This document shows, piece by piece, positions 12,861 through 23,601 of a stretch of DNA of 64,000 bases (position 1 is its first letter; each line of letters begins with the position of its first letter). A model generated the notes under the pieces. It did not search any database. It worked only from the letters and a program-made list of their open reading frames with translations, and was not told the DNA's origin. Where the stretch lies: contig JAJQIJ010000040.1 of the NCBI GenBank assembly GCA_021199275.1, positions 1-64,000 of the forward strand. Reading direction: 5' to 3'. The stretch is from Clostridiales bacterium. GTDB lineage: Bacteria > Bacillota > Clostridia > Oscillospirales > Acutalibacteraceae. A program made the translations under genes and the position numbers.

Positions 12861-12880
12861 GCAAAGCCCCTATTTTAAAC
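12861..12880. repeat. dispersed GGGCA-n-GCCC/TTATTGAAAA-like element (divergent copy)
   Basis: GCAAAGCCCCTATTTTAAAC. Confidence 0.3.
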
Positions 12881-12888
12881 AACAAATA

Positions 12889-12924
12889 AAACACACCGCC
12901 ACAAAAACGGCGGTGTGTTGTTTT
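12889..12924. terminator. terminator between convergent genes
   Basis: CACACCGCC...GGCGGTGTG followed by TTGTTTT. Confidence 0.7.
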
Positions 12925-12930
12925 GGCGTT

Positions 12931-13581
12931 TTATTGGGAAATTTCTTTATCTTCCGTCAAATCCTGCATTGAAACGGGAGAAGTGTCTGCAACAATAAGC
13001 TTGCACGAGCGCATCCAAAGCGCGGGGTCTATTTGCAGGCGAAAGCCATAGCCTGAATCCATATTCCAGTGCGCCTGCGCGCTTTCCGGCAAGCCATAGC
13101 AGGCAAGCAGAGCAGTCAGCACGCCGCCGTGCCCCACAATTGCCGTGGCTTCGGTTTTTGTTTTGACTATTGAATCAATAACTTTTTCAAATGCCTTGCA
13201 AATTCTGTAAGTAAATTCGGCGTTGCTTTCGCCGTTTGGCGCCCGCGCCGAAAGGTCGCCCGAAAGCCATTTTTTGTAATCTTTATTTTCAGCCAGCTCT
13301 TTCGGGGTGAGCCCCTCACAATCGCCGAAGTCATATTCCTTAAATTCATTTATGATTATGGGCTTGTTTTCCGGAAACATTATTTCGGCAGACTGAACAC
13401 ACCTTTTTAGGGGTGAAGAAATCACCGCGTCAACCTGTGGATATGGTGTTTTGCTTTTTATGTTTTTCAGCGCGGATATACTATCTGTAGTAATTGGCAA
13501 ATCGCTATGCCCAATATACTGTGCGTTTATATTGCCCGCGGTCAAGCCGTGGCGAAATAAATATAGCGTGTATGTTTTCAA
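12931..13581 (-). CDS. histidine phosphatase (phosphoglycerate mutase-like) family protein
   Basis: LYLFRHGLTAGN; SPLKRCVQSAE; VGHGGVLTALL. Confidence 0.88.
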   Translation of the reverse strand: MKTYTLYLFRHGLTAGNINAQYIGHSDLPITTDSISALKNIKSKTPYPQVDAVISSPLKRCVQSAEIMFPENKPIIINEFKEYDFGDCEGLTPKELAENKDYKKWLSGDLSARAPNGESNAEFTYRICKAFEKVIDSIVKTKTEATAIVGHGGVLTALLACYGLPESAQAHWNMDSGYGFRLQIDPALWMRSCKLIVADTSPVSMQDLTEDKEISQ

Positions 13582-13720
13582 AGAAAAACCCCCGTTTATT
13601 GATATGACTGCCGCAGCAGTATTTTATGCGCAAAATAAATAAAAAAACGCATATTAAAAGCGGCCAGTTAATATTTAAAAAATAAAATAATTACAATTTG
13701 TTTACAATTAAAAATTTCTA

Positions 13721-13749
13721 TTTACATTGAACAGACGCGGCGGTATAAT
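13721..13749 (+). promoter_or_regulatory. sigma-A-type promoter upstream of the XRE gene
   Basis: TTTACA, 17-nt spacer, TATAAT. Confidence 0.65.
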
Positions 13750-13775
13750 ACAGAAAGTATAACCAAACAGAGATG

Positions 13776-13804
13776 TCCCCGCCATAAAGACGGCGGGTTT
13801 TATT
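13776..13804 (+). terminator. terminator-like hairpin in the leader of the XRE gene
   Basis: CCCGCC-ataaagac-GGCGGG followed by TTTTATTT. Confidence 0.6.
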
Positions 13805-13917
13805 TGCCTTTCCGGCAGGGCAACCCACGCTGAAGCCGGCAGCCGAAAGCTTGCCGCCCGGGCAGGGCTGTTTTTGCAAAAGTGATGATTTAAGCGAAGT
13901 GCTAAAGAGGGAAAAAG

Positions 13918-14553
13918 ATGTTAAGCCAGATGAAAAAAAACAATGAAGCCAAAACAGCAAAATTTGCTGAAATTCTGACTCAGCTTAGAAAAGAAAGAGA
14001 AATAAGTCAGAAAAACGCGGCGCAGGATTTGGGCATAAGCCAGGCGCTTTTGAGCCATTATGAAAAAGGAATCAGGGAATGCGGGCTTAATTTTGTTATT
14101 CGTTGCAGCGAATATTACGGCGTGACCACAGATTACCTGCTTGGCGCTTCCGAAAACCGCAACGGCATAATGGAAGATTATTTTTCGTTTTCAGACGAGG
14201 GCGGTTACGGCAACGTAATAGCAGACGCCACGAAAGCGGTTTTAGACAACATGATTTCAACCGCCGGCCGCGCACCGGGCACCGCCAAGGTTTTGCAGGA
14301 ATATTATATGCTTTCGCTTTACAGAATTGCGCTTATTTTGGCGAAAACCGGCGCATTGTCAACAGAAATTTTCAGCCTTGACCGCACCATTGGCAACGAC
14401 CTTGCGTCTGCCGCAATTGCGCTGATAAACGCAAGAACGGCGTTTGTTGAAGACAAATCAAGGTCAGGCGAAGACGCCGGCGACAGCGAAGCGCTGAAAA
14501 AGCTGATTGAAACGGCGGAAAACTATTTGCTGGACTCTTTTGCCACTGAATAA
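13918..14553 (+). CDS. XRE/HTH transcriptional regulator
   Basis: LTQLRKEREISQKNAAQDLGISQALLSHYEKGIRECG. Confidence 0.9.
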   Translation: MLSQMKKNNEAKTAKFAEILTQLRKEREISQKNAAQDLGISQALLSHYEKGIRECGLNFVIRCSEYYGVTTDYLLGASENRNGIMEDYFSFSDEGGYGNVIADATKAVLDNMISTAGRAPGTAKVLQEYYMLSLYRIALILAKTGALSTEIFSLDRTIGNDLASAAIALINARTAFVEDKSRSGEDAGDSEALKKLIETAENYLLDSFATE

Positions 14554-14587
14554 CCCGGGCGGAATGCGCCCGGCATTTAACAGCCGG

Positions 14588-15277
14588 CTAAATTTTAGAT
14601 TTTACATATTCAGATATTATTGCCGTGGACTTTTCTGCGGCAATTTTTTTGAAAGACGGAAAGTCAAGCTGCGCTGTTTCGTCTCCCCCGTCGCTAACGC
14701 TGCGCAAAACCGAAAACGGCACGCCGTTTGCGCGGCACACATGGCCCACGGCGCCGCCTTCCATTTCGCCGCACACGGCGCCGAAATTATTGACAATTTG
14801 GCTTTTCAGCTGAGACGACGCAATAAAAACATCGCCGCTGGCAATTGTGCCGCGGTGCAGCTTATAGCCAAGAGCTTCGGCGGCTTTTGCAAGTGCGTCT
14901 GACACGGCGGGGGATGTTTCTATTTTAACCGCGTCAATTCCGTCTATAAAACCAAGCGGGCTGCCAAGCGGAGATAAGTCAAAGTCATGCTGGCACACAT
15001 CTGTTGCAATGACAATGTCGCCTATTGAAACCCTGCCGGACAGCGAACAGCCAACACCTATATTAATTATGCAGTCTGCGCCGAATAAATCTATCATAAT
15101 TTGGGTGCACAGCGCTGCGTTTACCTTGCCGGGGTTGCACTGCGCGACAACGGCTTTAGTGCTGCACAGACTGCCGCAGGCAAAGTCTATGCCGGCAATG
15201 TTTTTAACGCTTGCAGCTTGCAGCATTTTTTTAAGAGCGCTGACTTCAATGTCCATAGCGCCGACAATACCCAACAT
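14588..15277 (-). CDS. mtnN: 5'-methylthioadenosine/S-adenosylhomocysteine nucleosidase
   Basis: MLGIVGAMDIEVSALKKML; IINIGVGCSL; GEMEGGAVGHVC; RSVSDGGD. Confidence 0.88.
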   Translation of the reverse strand: MLGIVGAMDIEVSALKKMLQAASVKNIAGIDFACGSLCSTKAVVAQCNPGKVNAALCTQIMIDLFGADCIINIGVGCSLSGRVSIGDIVIATDVCQHDFDLSPLGSPLGFIDGIDAVKIETSPAVSDALAKAAEALGYKLHRGTIASGDVFIASSQLKSQIVNNFGAVCGEMEGGAVGHVCRANGVPFSVLRSVSDGGDETAQLDFPSFKKIAAEKSTAIISEYVKSKI

Positions 15278-15381
15278 AATTACTACCCCCTTACACTTGT
15301 TGTGCAGCCGGGCGGGCGCAACAAGATATAGTGCTATTATAATACTTATTATTTATAATTACAAGATTTAATAATTTTTTA

Positions 15382-15411
15382 TTGACAAGCAAGCGTGTTT
15401 TATAATATAAT
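15382..15411 (+). promoter_or_regulatory. sigma-A-type promoter of the rpmH operon
   Basis: TTGACA, 18-nt spacer, TATAAT. Confidence 0.8.
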
Positions 15412-15417
15412 ATCTAA

Positions 15418-15528
15418 CGCTGATAAATATACTGGAAGCCTGTGCTTTGCACAGAAAAAAGCAGCGCGGGGCCTGAAAACCCGGCGGCTGCCGTATATAT
15501 TTATTCAAGATTGAAAGGTAGTGATTAA
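15418..15528 (+). ncRNA. candidate structured 5' leader of rpmH (three-way-junction-like)
   Basis: ATAAATATAC...GTATATATTTAT closing stem around CTGTGC-TTT-GCACAG and GCAGC...GCTGC hairpins. Confidence 0.5.
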
Positions 15529-15663
15529 ATGAAAAGAACATTCCAGCCGAAAAAAAGACACAGAAAAATGGAACACGGTTTCAGAAAAAGAATGTCAACA
15601 AGAAACGGCAGAAAGGTGCTGGCGCGCCGCCGTGCCAAGGGCAGAAAAAGACTTTCTTATTAA
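15529..15663 (+). CDS. rpmH: 50S ribosomal protein L34
   Basis: Translated from sequence: [44 protein letters not shown]; absent from the ORF track because it is short. Confidence 0.98.
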   Translation: MKRTFQPKKRHRKMEHGFRKRMSTRNGRKVLARRRAKGRKRLSY

Positions 15664-15686
15664 GAACCACTTAAAGGAGCAGTTTT

Positions 15687-16019
15687 GTGAAAAGCGACAC
15701 CATCAAAGAAAACAAGGATTTTCGCAAAATGTATTACTGCGCCAAGAGCAAAGCTTCGCCCACCCTGGTAACATATGTTATGAAAAACCGGCGCGGCGAA
15801 ACCAGATATGGAATTACCAGCGGAAAAAAAATAGGAAACGCAGTCAGCCGCAACCGCGCCCGGCGAATTATAAGGGCGGCGTTTGCCTGCCTTGAGTGCA
15901 GGCTTTGCGGCAATTTTGACATTGTTTTTGTTGCCAGGACAAAAACCACCACGGTAAAAATGCAGCAGGTGCTCAGAGACATGGAAAAGCAGCTCAAAGA
16001 CCTGGGCGCAATTAAATGA
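15687..16019 (+). CDS. rnpA: ribonuclease P protein component
   Basis: GTG start; KIGNAVSRNRARRIIRAAF motif; rpmH-rnpA synteny. Confidence 0.95.
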   Translation: MKSDTIKENKDFRKMYYCAKSKASPTLVTYVMKNRRGETRYGITSGKKIGNAVSRNRARRIIRAAFACLECRLCGNFDIVFVARTKTTTVKMQQVLRDMEKQLKDLGAIK

Positions 16020-16031
16020 GGCTGTTCTTAA

Positions 16032-16277
16032 ATGAAAAAGCTGTTGATTTTTTTAATTCGCACTTATCAGACGACGCTCAGCCCGCGCTTTTCACACGGC
16101 GCGTGCAGATACACGCCCACCTGTTCGCAATATGCCATTGAAGCCATTGAAACGCACGGGGTTATAAAGGGCAGCCTGCTTGCTTTCTGCCGAATACTCA
16201 GGTGCAACCCCCTGTTTAAGGGCGGGTGGGACCCTGTTCCGCCCAAGAAAGAACGAAAAAAGGACAAAAATGATTAA
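16032..16277 (+). CDS. yidD: membrane protein insertion efficiency factor YidD
   Basis: [32 protein letters not shown]...[14 protein letters not shown]. Confidence 0.97.
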   Translation: MKKLLIFLIRTYQTTLSPRFSHGACRYTPTCSQYAIEAIETHGVIKGSLLAFCRILRCNPLFKGGWDPVPPKKERKKDKND

Positions 16278-17307
16278 TATGGCAGTCAACCCCATTTTAC
16301 TTGCGTCTACAACCGGAATATCCATATTTAAGCCGCTTTATTATCTTTTCGGCTATTGCATGGAATTTTTGATGAACATATTTTCAAACGAATATGTTCC
16401 GGCTATTATAGTGCTTACAATCGTGACAAGGCTGATTTTATTACCCTTTAACCTGCACCAGCAAAAAACCACGGCAAAAACAGCAAGGCTGCAGCCCAAA
16501 ATTCAGAAAATTCAGAAAAAATACAACGTGCAGGGCGTGTCTGACCCCAAGGAGCGCCAGCGCATGCAGCAAAAGCTTAACGAAGAAATGCAGGAGCTTT
16601 ATGCGCGCGAAGGGCACAACCCCATGCAAATGGGCTGCGGCACAATGATATTTCAAATGATTTTCCTTATGGGAATCATAGGCATTATTTATTACCCGTT
16701 GTCATATGTGCTGGGAATTTCCGCAATAGGCGATTACACAGACGAACTTACAAGCATTGTAAAAGAGCTGCTTGGAATAAGCGACAGTTCAAAAACCTTT
16801 TATTTACAGCTGAAAATACTTGAGGGGTGGGACCAAATCAAGGACACGCTTATGGCCCAGTTCCCGGAACTTTTCACGGCTGAAAAGGCGTCGGCAATTG
16901 AAGCTTACCGGTCAGGGTTTTACCTTTTTGGCCTTGATTTAACCGTTACGCCCACATGGAAGGGCGGCGCCATTGTGCTGGTGCCGATAGTTTCGTTTAT
17001 AACCTCTCTTGGCTCAACCGCAGTTTCAATGCTTATCCAAAAAAAGAACAACCCTGCCGCGCAGCAGGGCGCGCAAATGATAATGATGATGCTGATGATG
17101 CCGCTGTTTTCATTATTTATTGCATTCCAGGTGCCGGCGGCAGTCGGTTTTTACTGGATTATTTCCAATTTGGTTGCAATTTTACAGCAGCTGTTTATAG
17201 CAAAATTCTTCCCGCCCAGAAAAAGCCAGGCAAAGCTTATGATTGAAAACACTATTGAGCGCCGCTCAAGGGAAGAAAACATTAACAAAACAAACAAAAG
17301 CCGTTAA
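16270..17307 (+). CDS. yidC: membrane protein insertase YidC/Oxa1
   Basis: Oxa1-type TM arrangement; start placed at ATG 16270 overlapping yidD. Confidence 0.94.
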   Translation: MINMAVNPILLASTTGISIFKPLYYLFGYCMEFLMNIFSNEYVPAIIVLTIVTRLILLPFNLHQQKTTAKTARLQPKIQKIQKKYNVQGVSDPKERQRMQQKLNEEMQELYAREGHNPMQMGCGTMIFQMIFLMGIIGIIYYPLSYVLGISAIGDYTDELTSIVKELLGISDSSKTFYLQLKILEGWDQIKDTLMAQFPELFTAEKASAIEAYRSGFYLFGLDLTVTPTWKGGAIVLVPIVSFITSLGSTAVSMLIQKKNNPAAQQGAQMIMMMLMMPLFSLFIAFQVPAAVGFYWIISNLVAILQQLFIAKFFPPRKSQAKLMIENTIERRSREENINKTNKSR

Positions 17308-17337
17308 CGGCAAGATATTTAAGCAGAGAGGATTAAA

Positions 17338-18279
17338 ATGATTAAGGAATTTATTGGCTATGGCAAAACTGTTGAAGAAGCCACTGCGGCAGCAAAAACA
17401 GGGCTGAACGCACCTGACACCGCCGATATAAACATTGAAGTTATAAGCATGCCAAAGAAAAAAGTCCTTGGGCTTTTTGGCGGCAATGACGCGTCTGTCA
17501 AAGCTTGGTTTGACGACAAGAGAAACGAAACCAAAAAAAGCGCCGGCAAGGCAGCCGTGAAAAACACGGCGAAGAGCCCGAAGGCAGCGCCGAAAAAAGC
17601 GCCGGCAAAAGCGGCGGCTGACAGAGCGCAGGAAGCAAAAACCGACAAAAAGCCGGAAAACACCCGCAGGGCCGGCGACGCGGCGCGCACAGACATTACA
17701 CAAAGCGATATTGATGAAACCAAGGCATATCTTGAAGCTATATTAAAAGGGCTTAGCATTGACGACGCGGTTGTAAGCGCAAGCGTCAAAGATTCCGTCA
17801 TAATGTTTGACATTGAATGCGGCGAATATGGCATTATTATAGGCCACCGCGGCGAAACGCTTGACGCAATTCAATATCTTACCAGCATAAGCACAAAAAG
17901 CAGCAGCGCCGGTTATATTCGTGTTATAATAAACGTAGCCAATTACCGCGAAAGGCGTGCAAAGACATTGTCTGAGCTTGCGCTCAAAAATGCAAATTAT
18001 GTGCAAAGGACACACAGAAAATATGTTTTTGAGCCGATGAACCCATATGAAAGGCGCATTATACACACCACTGTGCAGGAAGTTGACGGGGTTGAGTCGT
18101 TTTCAATTGGCACCGGCGCAGACAGGAAAGTAATTATTGTGCCTGAGGGCGGCGAAAGGCGCAACAACGGGCAATACGGCGGCGCAAAGCGCGTGCAGCG
18201 CCCAAAAGCTGCGGCTGCCCCGAAAGCAGACAGGGCTGATTTGCCGAAGTTTGGCAAAATAGAAAGGCCTGCCGAATAA
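17338..18279 (+). CDS. jag: Jag/KhpB-type RNA-binding protein (Jag_N, KH, R3H)
   Basis: GYGKTVEEATAAA; GIIIGHRGETLDAIQYL; R3H-like MNPYERRIIHTTVQ. Confidence 0.95.
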   Translation: MIKEFIGYGKTVEEATAAAKTGLNAPDTADINIEVISMPKKKVLGLFGGNDASVKAWFDDKRNETKKSAGKAAVKNTAKSPKAAPKKAPAKAAADRAQEAKTDKKPENTRRAGDAARTDITQSDIDETKAYLEAILKGLSIDDAVVSASVKDSVIMFDIECGEYGIIIGHRGETLDAIQYLTSISTKSSSAGYIRVIINVANYRERRAKTLSELALKNANYVQRTHRKYVFEPMNPYERRIIHTTVQEVDGVESFSIGTGADRKVIIVPEGGERRNNGQYGGAKRVQRPKAAAAPKADRADLPKFGKIERPAE

Positions 18280-18400
18280 AAGCTGCGCTGTGCAGCCAAG
18301 TAATTGGCATGCCGTGCATTTACACACAAACATTTTTCAGACACCGATTTACCGCCGGGTTGGCGGCGAGTTGATGTTAAGGCTATGTATAGATTAAAAG

Positions 18401-18427
18401 AATGGCAGAGTGTTCTGCCATTTTTTT
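18401..18427 (+). terminator. rho-independent terminator upstream of mnmE
   Basis: ATGGCAGA-gtgt-TCTGCCAT followed by T7. Confidence 0.8.
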
Positions 18428-18450
18428 GCAGGACTGGAAGAGATAAGCAC

Positions 18451-19815
18451 ATGGAAAAAACTATTGCCGCCGTGGCAACCGGCAACGCAGCAGCAGGCAT
18501 AGGAGTTATAAGAATAAGCGGTGAGCGGGCCATAGAAATAGCAGAGCGCGTTTTTACCCCGGCTGACGGCACAAGGCTGGGCAAGCTTGGCACTTACCGC
18601 GCAAAATACGGTCATGTTATTATAGACGGCGAATGTGCCGACAATGCCGTGGCGCTTGTTTTCAGGGCGCCCAAAAGCTACACCGGCGAAGATGTTGTGG
18701 AAATATCTGTGCACGGGGGGCTATATATTGTTGAAAAAACGCTGGAAGCCGTTTTTAACGCCGGGGCGAAACCGGCAGAGGCCGGCGAGTTTACGAAACG
18801 CGCGTTTTTAAACGGAAAAATGGATTTGTTGCAGGCTGAAAGTGTGGCAGATATTATTTGCGCCGAAGGCGATGCTGCGCTTAAAGCGTCATATAACATA
18901 CTTGACGGGGCGCTTAGCCAAAAGATAAACGAAGTGCTGGAAATGCTTACCGACTGCAGCGCCAACATGGCGGCGTGGGTGGATTACCCTGACGAAGACA
19001 TTCCTGAGCTCAGCGAAGACGCGCTTGCAAGCCGGCTTGAAAAAGCCGAGGGCACGCTTGAAGCATTGATTGAAAGCTATGACAGCGGGCAGGCTGCAAT
19101 TCAGGGCATTGACACCGCCATTATAGGAAAGACAAACGTGGGCAAATCAACGCTTATGAACCTGCTTTCGGGCAGAGAAAGAAGCATTGTTACCGAACAC
19201 GAGGGCACCACGCGCGACATCATTGACGACACCGTGCGCCTGGGCAGCATGGTGCTGCATTTAAACGATACGGCGGGGATTCGGGGCACTGACGACGAAA
19301 TTGAGGCAATCGGCATAAATCTTGCAGAAAAAAAGGCCGAAGCAGCAACTCTTGTAATAGCTGTGTTTGACTATTCGCGCGCGCTTTGCGGTGACGACGA
19401 ACATGTAATTAAAAAATGCGAAGGCAAGAGATGCCTTGCCGTGATAAACAAAACAGACCTTGAAAAGAAAATTGACGAAAAAGCAATAGAAAGCGCATTT
19501 GAAAAGGTTATTTATATAAGCGCAAAAGACGGCGGCGCGCTAAAAAAACTTGAAAATGCCATAAAGGCCATGTTTGCAAACGGCGCTTTTGATTCCGGGG
19601 CGGTAATGCTGGCGAACAAAAGGCAAAAAAACTGCTGCCGCGAAGCGCTTTTGACAATAAAGGAAGCCGCCGGCGCGCTTGACGCGAAAGTAACATATGA
19701 CGCGATAAACGTGCTTATTGACAGCGCTGTTGACAGCTTGCTGAGCTTGACCGGAAAAAAAGCCACCGAAGCGGTGGTTGACAATATTTTCAGTAAATTC
19801 TGTGTTGGAAAATAG
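18451..19815 (+). CDS. mnmE: tRNA modification GTPase MnmE
   Basis: TIAAVATGNAAAGIGVIRISG; GKTNVGKSTLMNLL; C-terminal FCVGK. Confidence 0.97.
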   Translation: MEKTIAAVATGNAAAGIGVIRISGERAIEIAERVFTPADGTRLGKLGTYRAKYGHVIIDGECADNAVALVFRAPKSYTGEDVVEISVHGGLYIVEKTLEAVFNAGAKPAEAGEFTKRAFLNGKMDLLQAESVADIICAEGDAALKASYNILDGALSQKINEVLEMLTDCSANMAAWVDYPDEDIPELSEDALASRLEKAEGTLEALIESYDSGQAAIQGIDTAIIGKTNVGKSTLMNLLSGRERSIVTEHEGTTRDIIDDTVRLGSMVLHLNDTAGIRGTDDEIEAIGINLAEKKAEAATLVIAVFDYSRALCGDDEHVIKKCEGKRCLAVINKTDLEKKIDEKAIESAFEKVIYISAKDGGALKKLENAIKAMFANGAFDSGAVMLANKRQKNCCREALLTIKEAAGALDAKVTYDAINVLIDSAVDSLLSLTGKKATEAVVDNIFSKFCVGK

Positions 19816-19903
19816 TAAAAACGAAGCCGTTTGTGCCGCGGCGTAAACGGCGGCAGGGAAACTAAATTTAATTTCGGCCGAAAAAGACCAGCAGGTGTTA
19901 TTT

Positions 19904-21772
19904 ATGGAATATTTTGCTCAAAAATATGATGTTATAGTTATAGGCGCGGGGCATGCCGGCGCGGAAGCTGCGCTGGCCGCCGCACGGCTGGGCTGCCGCA
20001 CGGCTATTTTTGCAATAAATTTAGATTCAGTGGGCAATATGCCGTGCAACCCGTCAATAGGCGGCACATCAAAGGGGCATTTGGTGCGTGAAATTGACGC
20101 GCTGGGCGGCGAAATGGGCAAGGCCGCAGACAAATATTCAATTCAAAGCCGCATGCTGAACATGGGAAAGGGGCCCGCTGTTCATTCGCTGCGCGCGCAG
20201 ATAGACAGGCGCGAATATTCAAAGGGCATGAAACACACGCTGGAAAAGCAGGCGGGGCTTGATTTGCGCCAGGCGGAAATTACGGACATCTGGCAGACTG
20301 ACAGCGGAAGCTGGCGTGTAAAGACCATGCTGGAAGCGGTTTATGAAACAAAAGCCGTGGTGCTTGCCACCGGAACATTTTTGGGCGGGCGCATTTATAT
20401 TGGCGATGTTTCTTATGAAAGCGGGCCTGACGGCATGTTCCCCGCTGCTGCGCTTGCAAAAAGCCTGAAAAAGCTGGGACTGCCGCTGCGCAGATTTAAA
20501 ACGGGCACGCCGTGCAGAGTCAACAAGAGAAGCATTGACTTTTCAAAAACAGAAGTTCAATGCGGCGATGAAAAAACGGTGCCGTTCAGCTTTGAAACCG
20601 AAACGCCTGTTGAAAACAAGGTGTGCTGCCACATAACATATACAAACAGGCAGACAAAGGATATAATTTTACAAAATTTAGACCGTTCCCCCATTTACAG
20701 CGGGAAAATTGAGGGCAAGGGCCCAAGGTACTGCCCGAGCTTTGAAGACAAGGTGGTGCGTTTTGCAGACAAGGAAAGGCACCAGCTTTTTATAGAGCCC
20801 TGCGGGCTTGAAACTGAAGAAATGTATTTACAGGGGCTGTCGTCTTCAATGCCGGAAGACGTGCAGCTGCAATATATACACACAATACCCGGGCTTGAAC
20901 ACGCGCAGATTATGCGCACGGCTTATGCCATTGAATATGACTGCGTTGACCCGACCGCGCTAAAGGCCACGCTTGAATTTATTGATTTTGCGGGGCTTTA
21001 CGGCGCAGGGCAGTTTAACGGCTCAAGCGGCTATGAGGAAGCGGCGGCGCAGGGGCTTTTGGCGGGCATAAACGCAGCGCTGAAGATAAAGGGACGCGGT
21101 GAGCTGGTGCTTGACAGGGGCACGTCATATATAGGCACGTTGGTTGACGATTTGATTACAAAGGGCTGTTCAGACCCTTACAGAATGATGACAAGCCGCA
21201 GCGAATACCGGCTGGTGTTAAGGCAAGACAATGCAGATTTGCGCCTGACCCCCACGGGCCATGAAATAGGGCTTATAAGCGATGAAAGGTATAAAAAATT
21301 TATTAAAAAAAAGGAATGTATTGAACAAGAGCTAAAAAGGCTGCAAGAAACGTCTGTAGCTCCGACGCAGCAGCTACAGGAAATACTTAAAAGCATAGGC
21401 AGCGCGCCGCTGACAAAGGGGTGCAAGCTTTATGAACTTATGAAACGCCCGCAGGTGACTTATGAAGCGCTTCAAAGTGTTGACAAAACGCGCCCCGACT
21501 ACCCTGACAGTGTGTTTGAGCAGGTGGAAATAAGCATAAAATATGAGGGCTATATTGCGCGCCAGGAAAGCCAAATTAAAGAGATGCGCCGGATAGAGGG
21601 CAAAAAAATTCCGCGCGACTTTGACTACCACGCAATTAAAGGGCTGCGCCTGGAAGCTGTTGAAAAGCTTGCCGACATCAGGCCCGAAAACCTGGGGCAG
21701 GCCGGCAGGATAAGCGGGGTAAACCCCGCCGACATAGCGGCGCTTAACATTATTTTGGAGGCCGGAAAATGA
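19904..21772 (+). CDS. mnmG: tRNA uridine-5-carboxymethylaminomethyl modification enzyme MnmG
   Basis: [45 protein letters not shown]. Confidence 0.98.
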   Translation: MEYFAQKYDVIVIGAGHAGAEAALAAARLGCRTAIFAINLDSVGNMPCNPSIGGTSKGHLVREIDALGGEMGKAADKYSIQSRMLNMGKGPAVHSLRAQIDRREYSKGMKHTLEKQAGLDLRQAEITDIWQTDSGSWRVKTMLEAVYETKAVVLATGTFLGGRIYIGDVSYESGPDGMFPAAALAKSLKKLGLPLRRFKTGTPCRVNKRSIDFSKTEVQCGDEKTVPFSFETETPVENKVCCHITYTNRQTKDIILQNLDRSPIYSGKIEGKGPRYCPSFEDKVVRFADKERHQLFIEPCGLETEEMYLQGLSSSMPEDVQLQYIHTIPGLEHAQIMRTAYAIEYDCVDPTALKATLEFIDFAGLYGAGQFNGSSGYEEAAAQGLLAGINAALKIKGRGELVLDRGTSYIGTLVDDLITKGCSDPYRMMTSRSEYRLVLRQDNADLRLTPTGHEIGLISDERYKKFIKKKECIEQELKRLQETSVAPTQQLQEILKSIGSAPLTKGCKLYELMKRPQVTYEALQSVDKTRPDYPDSVFEQVEISIKYEGYIARQESQIKEMRRIEGKKIPRDFDYHAIKGLRLEAVEKLADIRPENLGQAGRISGVNPADIAALNIILEAGK

Positions 21773-22470
21773 ATGCAGAGCTTTTGGCGCAATATGCTTT
21801 AGACACAGGGGCAGAGCTTGATAAAACGGCGCTTGAACGTTTTGGAAAGCTTGAAAAAATGTTGCTGCAAAGAAACAAAGAAATTAACCTGACTGCTATT
21901 ACAGACAGCGACGGCATATTAATAAAGCATTTCATCGACAGCCTTTATGTTATGAAAGGCCTTGAAATACCGCAGGGCGCAAAATGCATTGACGTGGGCT
22001 GCGGCGCGGGCTTCCCTGCCCTGCCGTTGCTGATTGCAAGAAATGATTTAAGCGTTACTTTTTTAGATTCAACCAATAAAAAGCTGAATTTTGTTAAAGA
22101 GGCTGTAAACGCGCTGGGCTTAAATGCAGCGGTAATGCACGCGCGCGCCGAAGAGCTGGCGCATGACAATGATTACAGAGAAAAATTTGACATTGCCTTT
22201 TCAAGGGCGCTTGCCGAACAGAGAGCGGCAGCCGAATATTGCATGCCTTTTGTCAGAGTGGGCGGTGTGTATATATCTATGAAAGCGAACGAACAGGAAA
22301 TTAAAGACGCCGCCGGCGCAATAAAAACATTGGGCGGGGAAATTCAAAGCATTGTTTCACTGAAACTGCCAAACGGAGACCCCAGGTGCATTGCTTATAT
22401 AAAAAAAATATCGCAATGTATGACAAAGTACCCGCGAAAAGCAAAAAAAATTTCAAGCGAACCCATTTAA
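21769..22470 (+). CDS. rsmG: 16S rRNA (guanine527-N7)-methyltransferase RsmG
   Basis: [35 protein letters not shown]. Confidence 0.95.
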   Translation: MNAELLAQYALDTGAELDKTALERFGKLEKMLLQRNKEINLTAITDSDGILIKHFIDSLYVMKGLEIPQGAKCIDVGCGAGFPALPLLIARNDLSVTFLDSTNKKLNFVKEAVNALGLNAAVMHARAEELAHDNDYREKFDIAFSRALAEQRAAAEYCMPFVRVGGVYISMKANEQEIKDAAGAIKTLGGEIQSIVSLKLPNGDPRCIAYIKKISQCMTKYPRKAKKISSEPI

Positions 22471-22493
22471 ACAAAAGTCAATATGTCGATTAT

Positions 22494-22530
22494 AAAGGAT
22501 TTCTTGTGAAAAGAAATCCTTTATTTTTTT
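22494..22530 (+). terminator. rho-independent terminator after rsmG
   Basis: AAAGGATTTCTT-gtga-AAGAAATCCTTT followed by ATTTTTTT. Confidence 0.88.
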
Positions 22531-22594
22531 ATTGACATGTGTTATAGTTTAATCAGCGGTAAAGAGGAGGCAAAAACCACGCGGAGATGTAAAA

Positions 22595-23401
22595 ATGCCT
22601 GACGAAGTCATAAAAATACCCACAGAAAAGCTATTGCCAAACCCGTATCAGCCGCGAAAGCAATTCAAGTCTGACGAGCTGCTCGGGCTGGCAGATTCAA
22701 TAAAGGAAAACGGTGTGCTGCAGCCCCTGCTGGCAAGGCGAATAAACGGCAGCGATTATTATGAAATAATTGCCGGCGAAAGAAGGCTGCGAGCTTCAAT
22801 ACTTGCAAATTTGCAAACAGTGCCCTGCCTGGTTATTGACTGTGATTATGAAGAAAGCGCCGTGTATTCGGTCATTGAAAACATTCAGCGCTCAAACTTA
22901 AGCTTTTTTGAGGAAGCGCAGGCAATTGCGCACATGCAAAACCAGTTTGGGCTGACCCAGGAACAGCTTGCCAAAAGACTGGGCAAAAGCCAAAGCTCGC
23001 TTGCAAACAAGCTGCGCCTGCTGCGCCTGCCGGCTGATGTGCGCTATTTTATTGAAAAAGAAGGGCTGACAGAGCGGCATGCACGCGCGCTTTTAAGGCT
23101 TGAAAGTGAAAAACAGGTGTGGACAACCCTGAATTTAATAAAAAGCAAGCATTTGAATGTTGAACAGACAGAGGCATATATTGAATCCATAACAAATAAA
23201 AAGCCAAAAGGACATAAAAATGTAGTAAAAATATTTAAAGACGTGCGAATTTTTGTAAACACAGTCGATAAAGCAATAACAACAATGAAAGAAGCCGGAA
23301 TTCCGGCTGAAAGCAATAAAAACGAAACTGACGAATATGTTGAATTTTATGTGCGAATACCGAAAAATATCGAACGAGGCAGAAACACAAACGCCTCTTA
23401 A
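22595..23401 (+). CDS. noc: ParB/Noc-family DNA-binding protein
   Basis: ParB N-terminal ITGERRxRA-type motif (IIAGERRLRAS), HTH LTQEQLAKRLGKSQSSLANKLRLL; downstream of rsmG as for noc in Bacillus. Confidence 0.85.
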   Translation: MPDEVIKIPTEKLLPNPYQPRKQFKSDELLGLADSIKENGVLQPLLARRINGSDYYEIIAGERRLRASILANLQTVPCLVIDCDYEESAVYSVIENIQRSNLSFFEEAQAIAHMQNQFGLTQEQLAKRLGKSQSSLANKLRLLRLPADVRYFIEKEGLTERHARALLRLESEKQVWTTLNLIKSKHLNVEQTEAYIESITNKKPKGHKNVVKIFKDVRIFVNTVDKAITTMKEAGIPAESNKNETDEYVEFYVRIPKNIERGRNTNAS

Positions 23402-23515
23402 ATCCGCTTAAAACGGGAAACCGTTTTAACATATTCTCCTCTTTTCATCACGCGAAGCGGCCTGTCGAAAGACGGGCTGCTTTGCGTTTTTGCTGCAAAA
23501 ACAACGTAAAAGCAG

Positions 23516-23531
23516 TGCTTCACATGAAACA
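23516..23531. promoter_or_regulatory. parS-like site (degenerate)
   Basis: TGCTTCACATGAAACA. Confidence 0.55.
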
Positions 23532-23543
23532 ATAAAAAAGCAA

Positions 23544-23559
23544 TGTTTCACATGAAACA
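23544..23559. promoter_or_regulatory. parS-like site
   Basis: TGTTTCACATGAAACA, one change from TGTTTCACGTGAAACA. Confidence 0.9.
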
Positions 23560-23601
23560 TATAGCAATTGAACAGCTAAATTTACATATTTGCACCGGCA
23601 A

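Noticed and set aside
18280-18450. Possible SRP RNA or riboswitch between jag and mnmE
   Set aside because: Contains CCGCC-gggtt-GGCGG and a terminator but no SRP GGAA/GCAGC signature or known aptamer core; only the terminator is supported.
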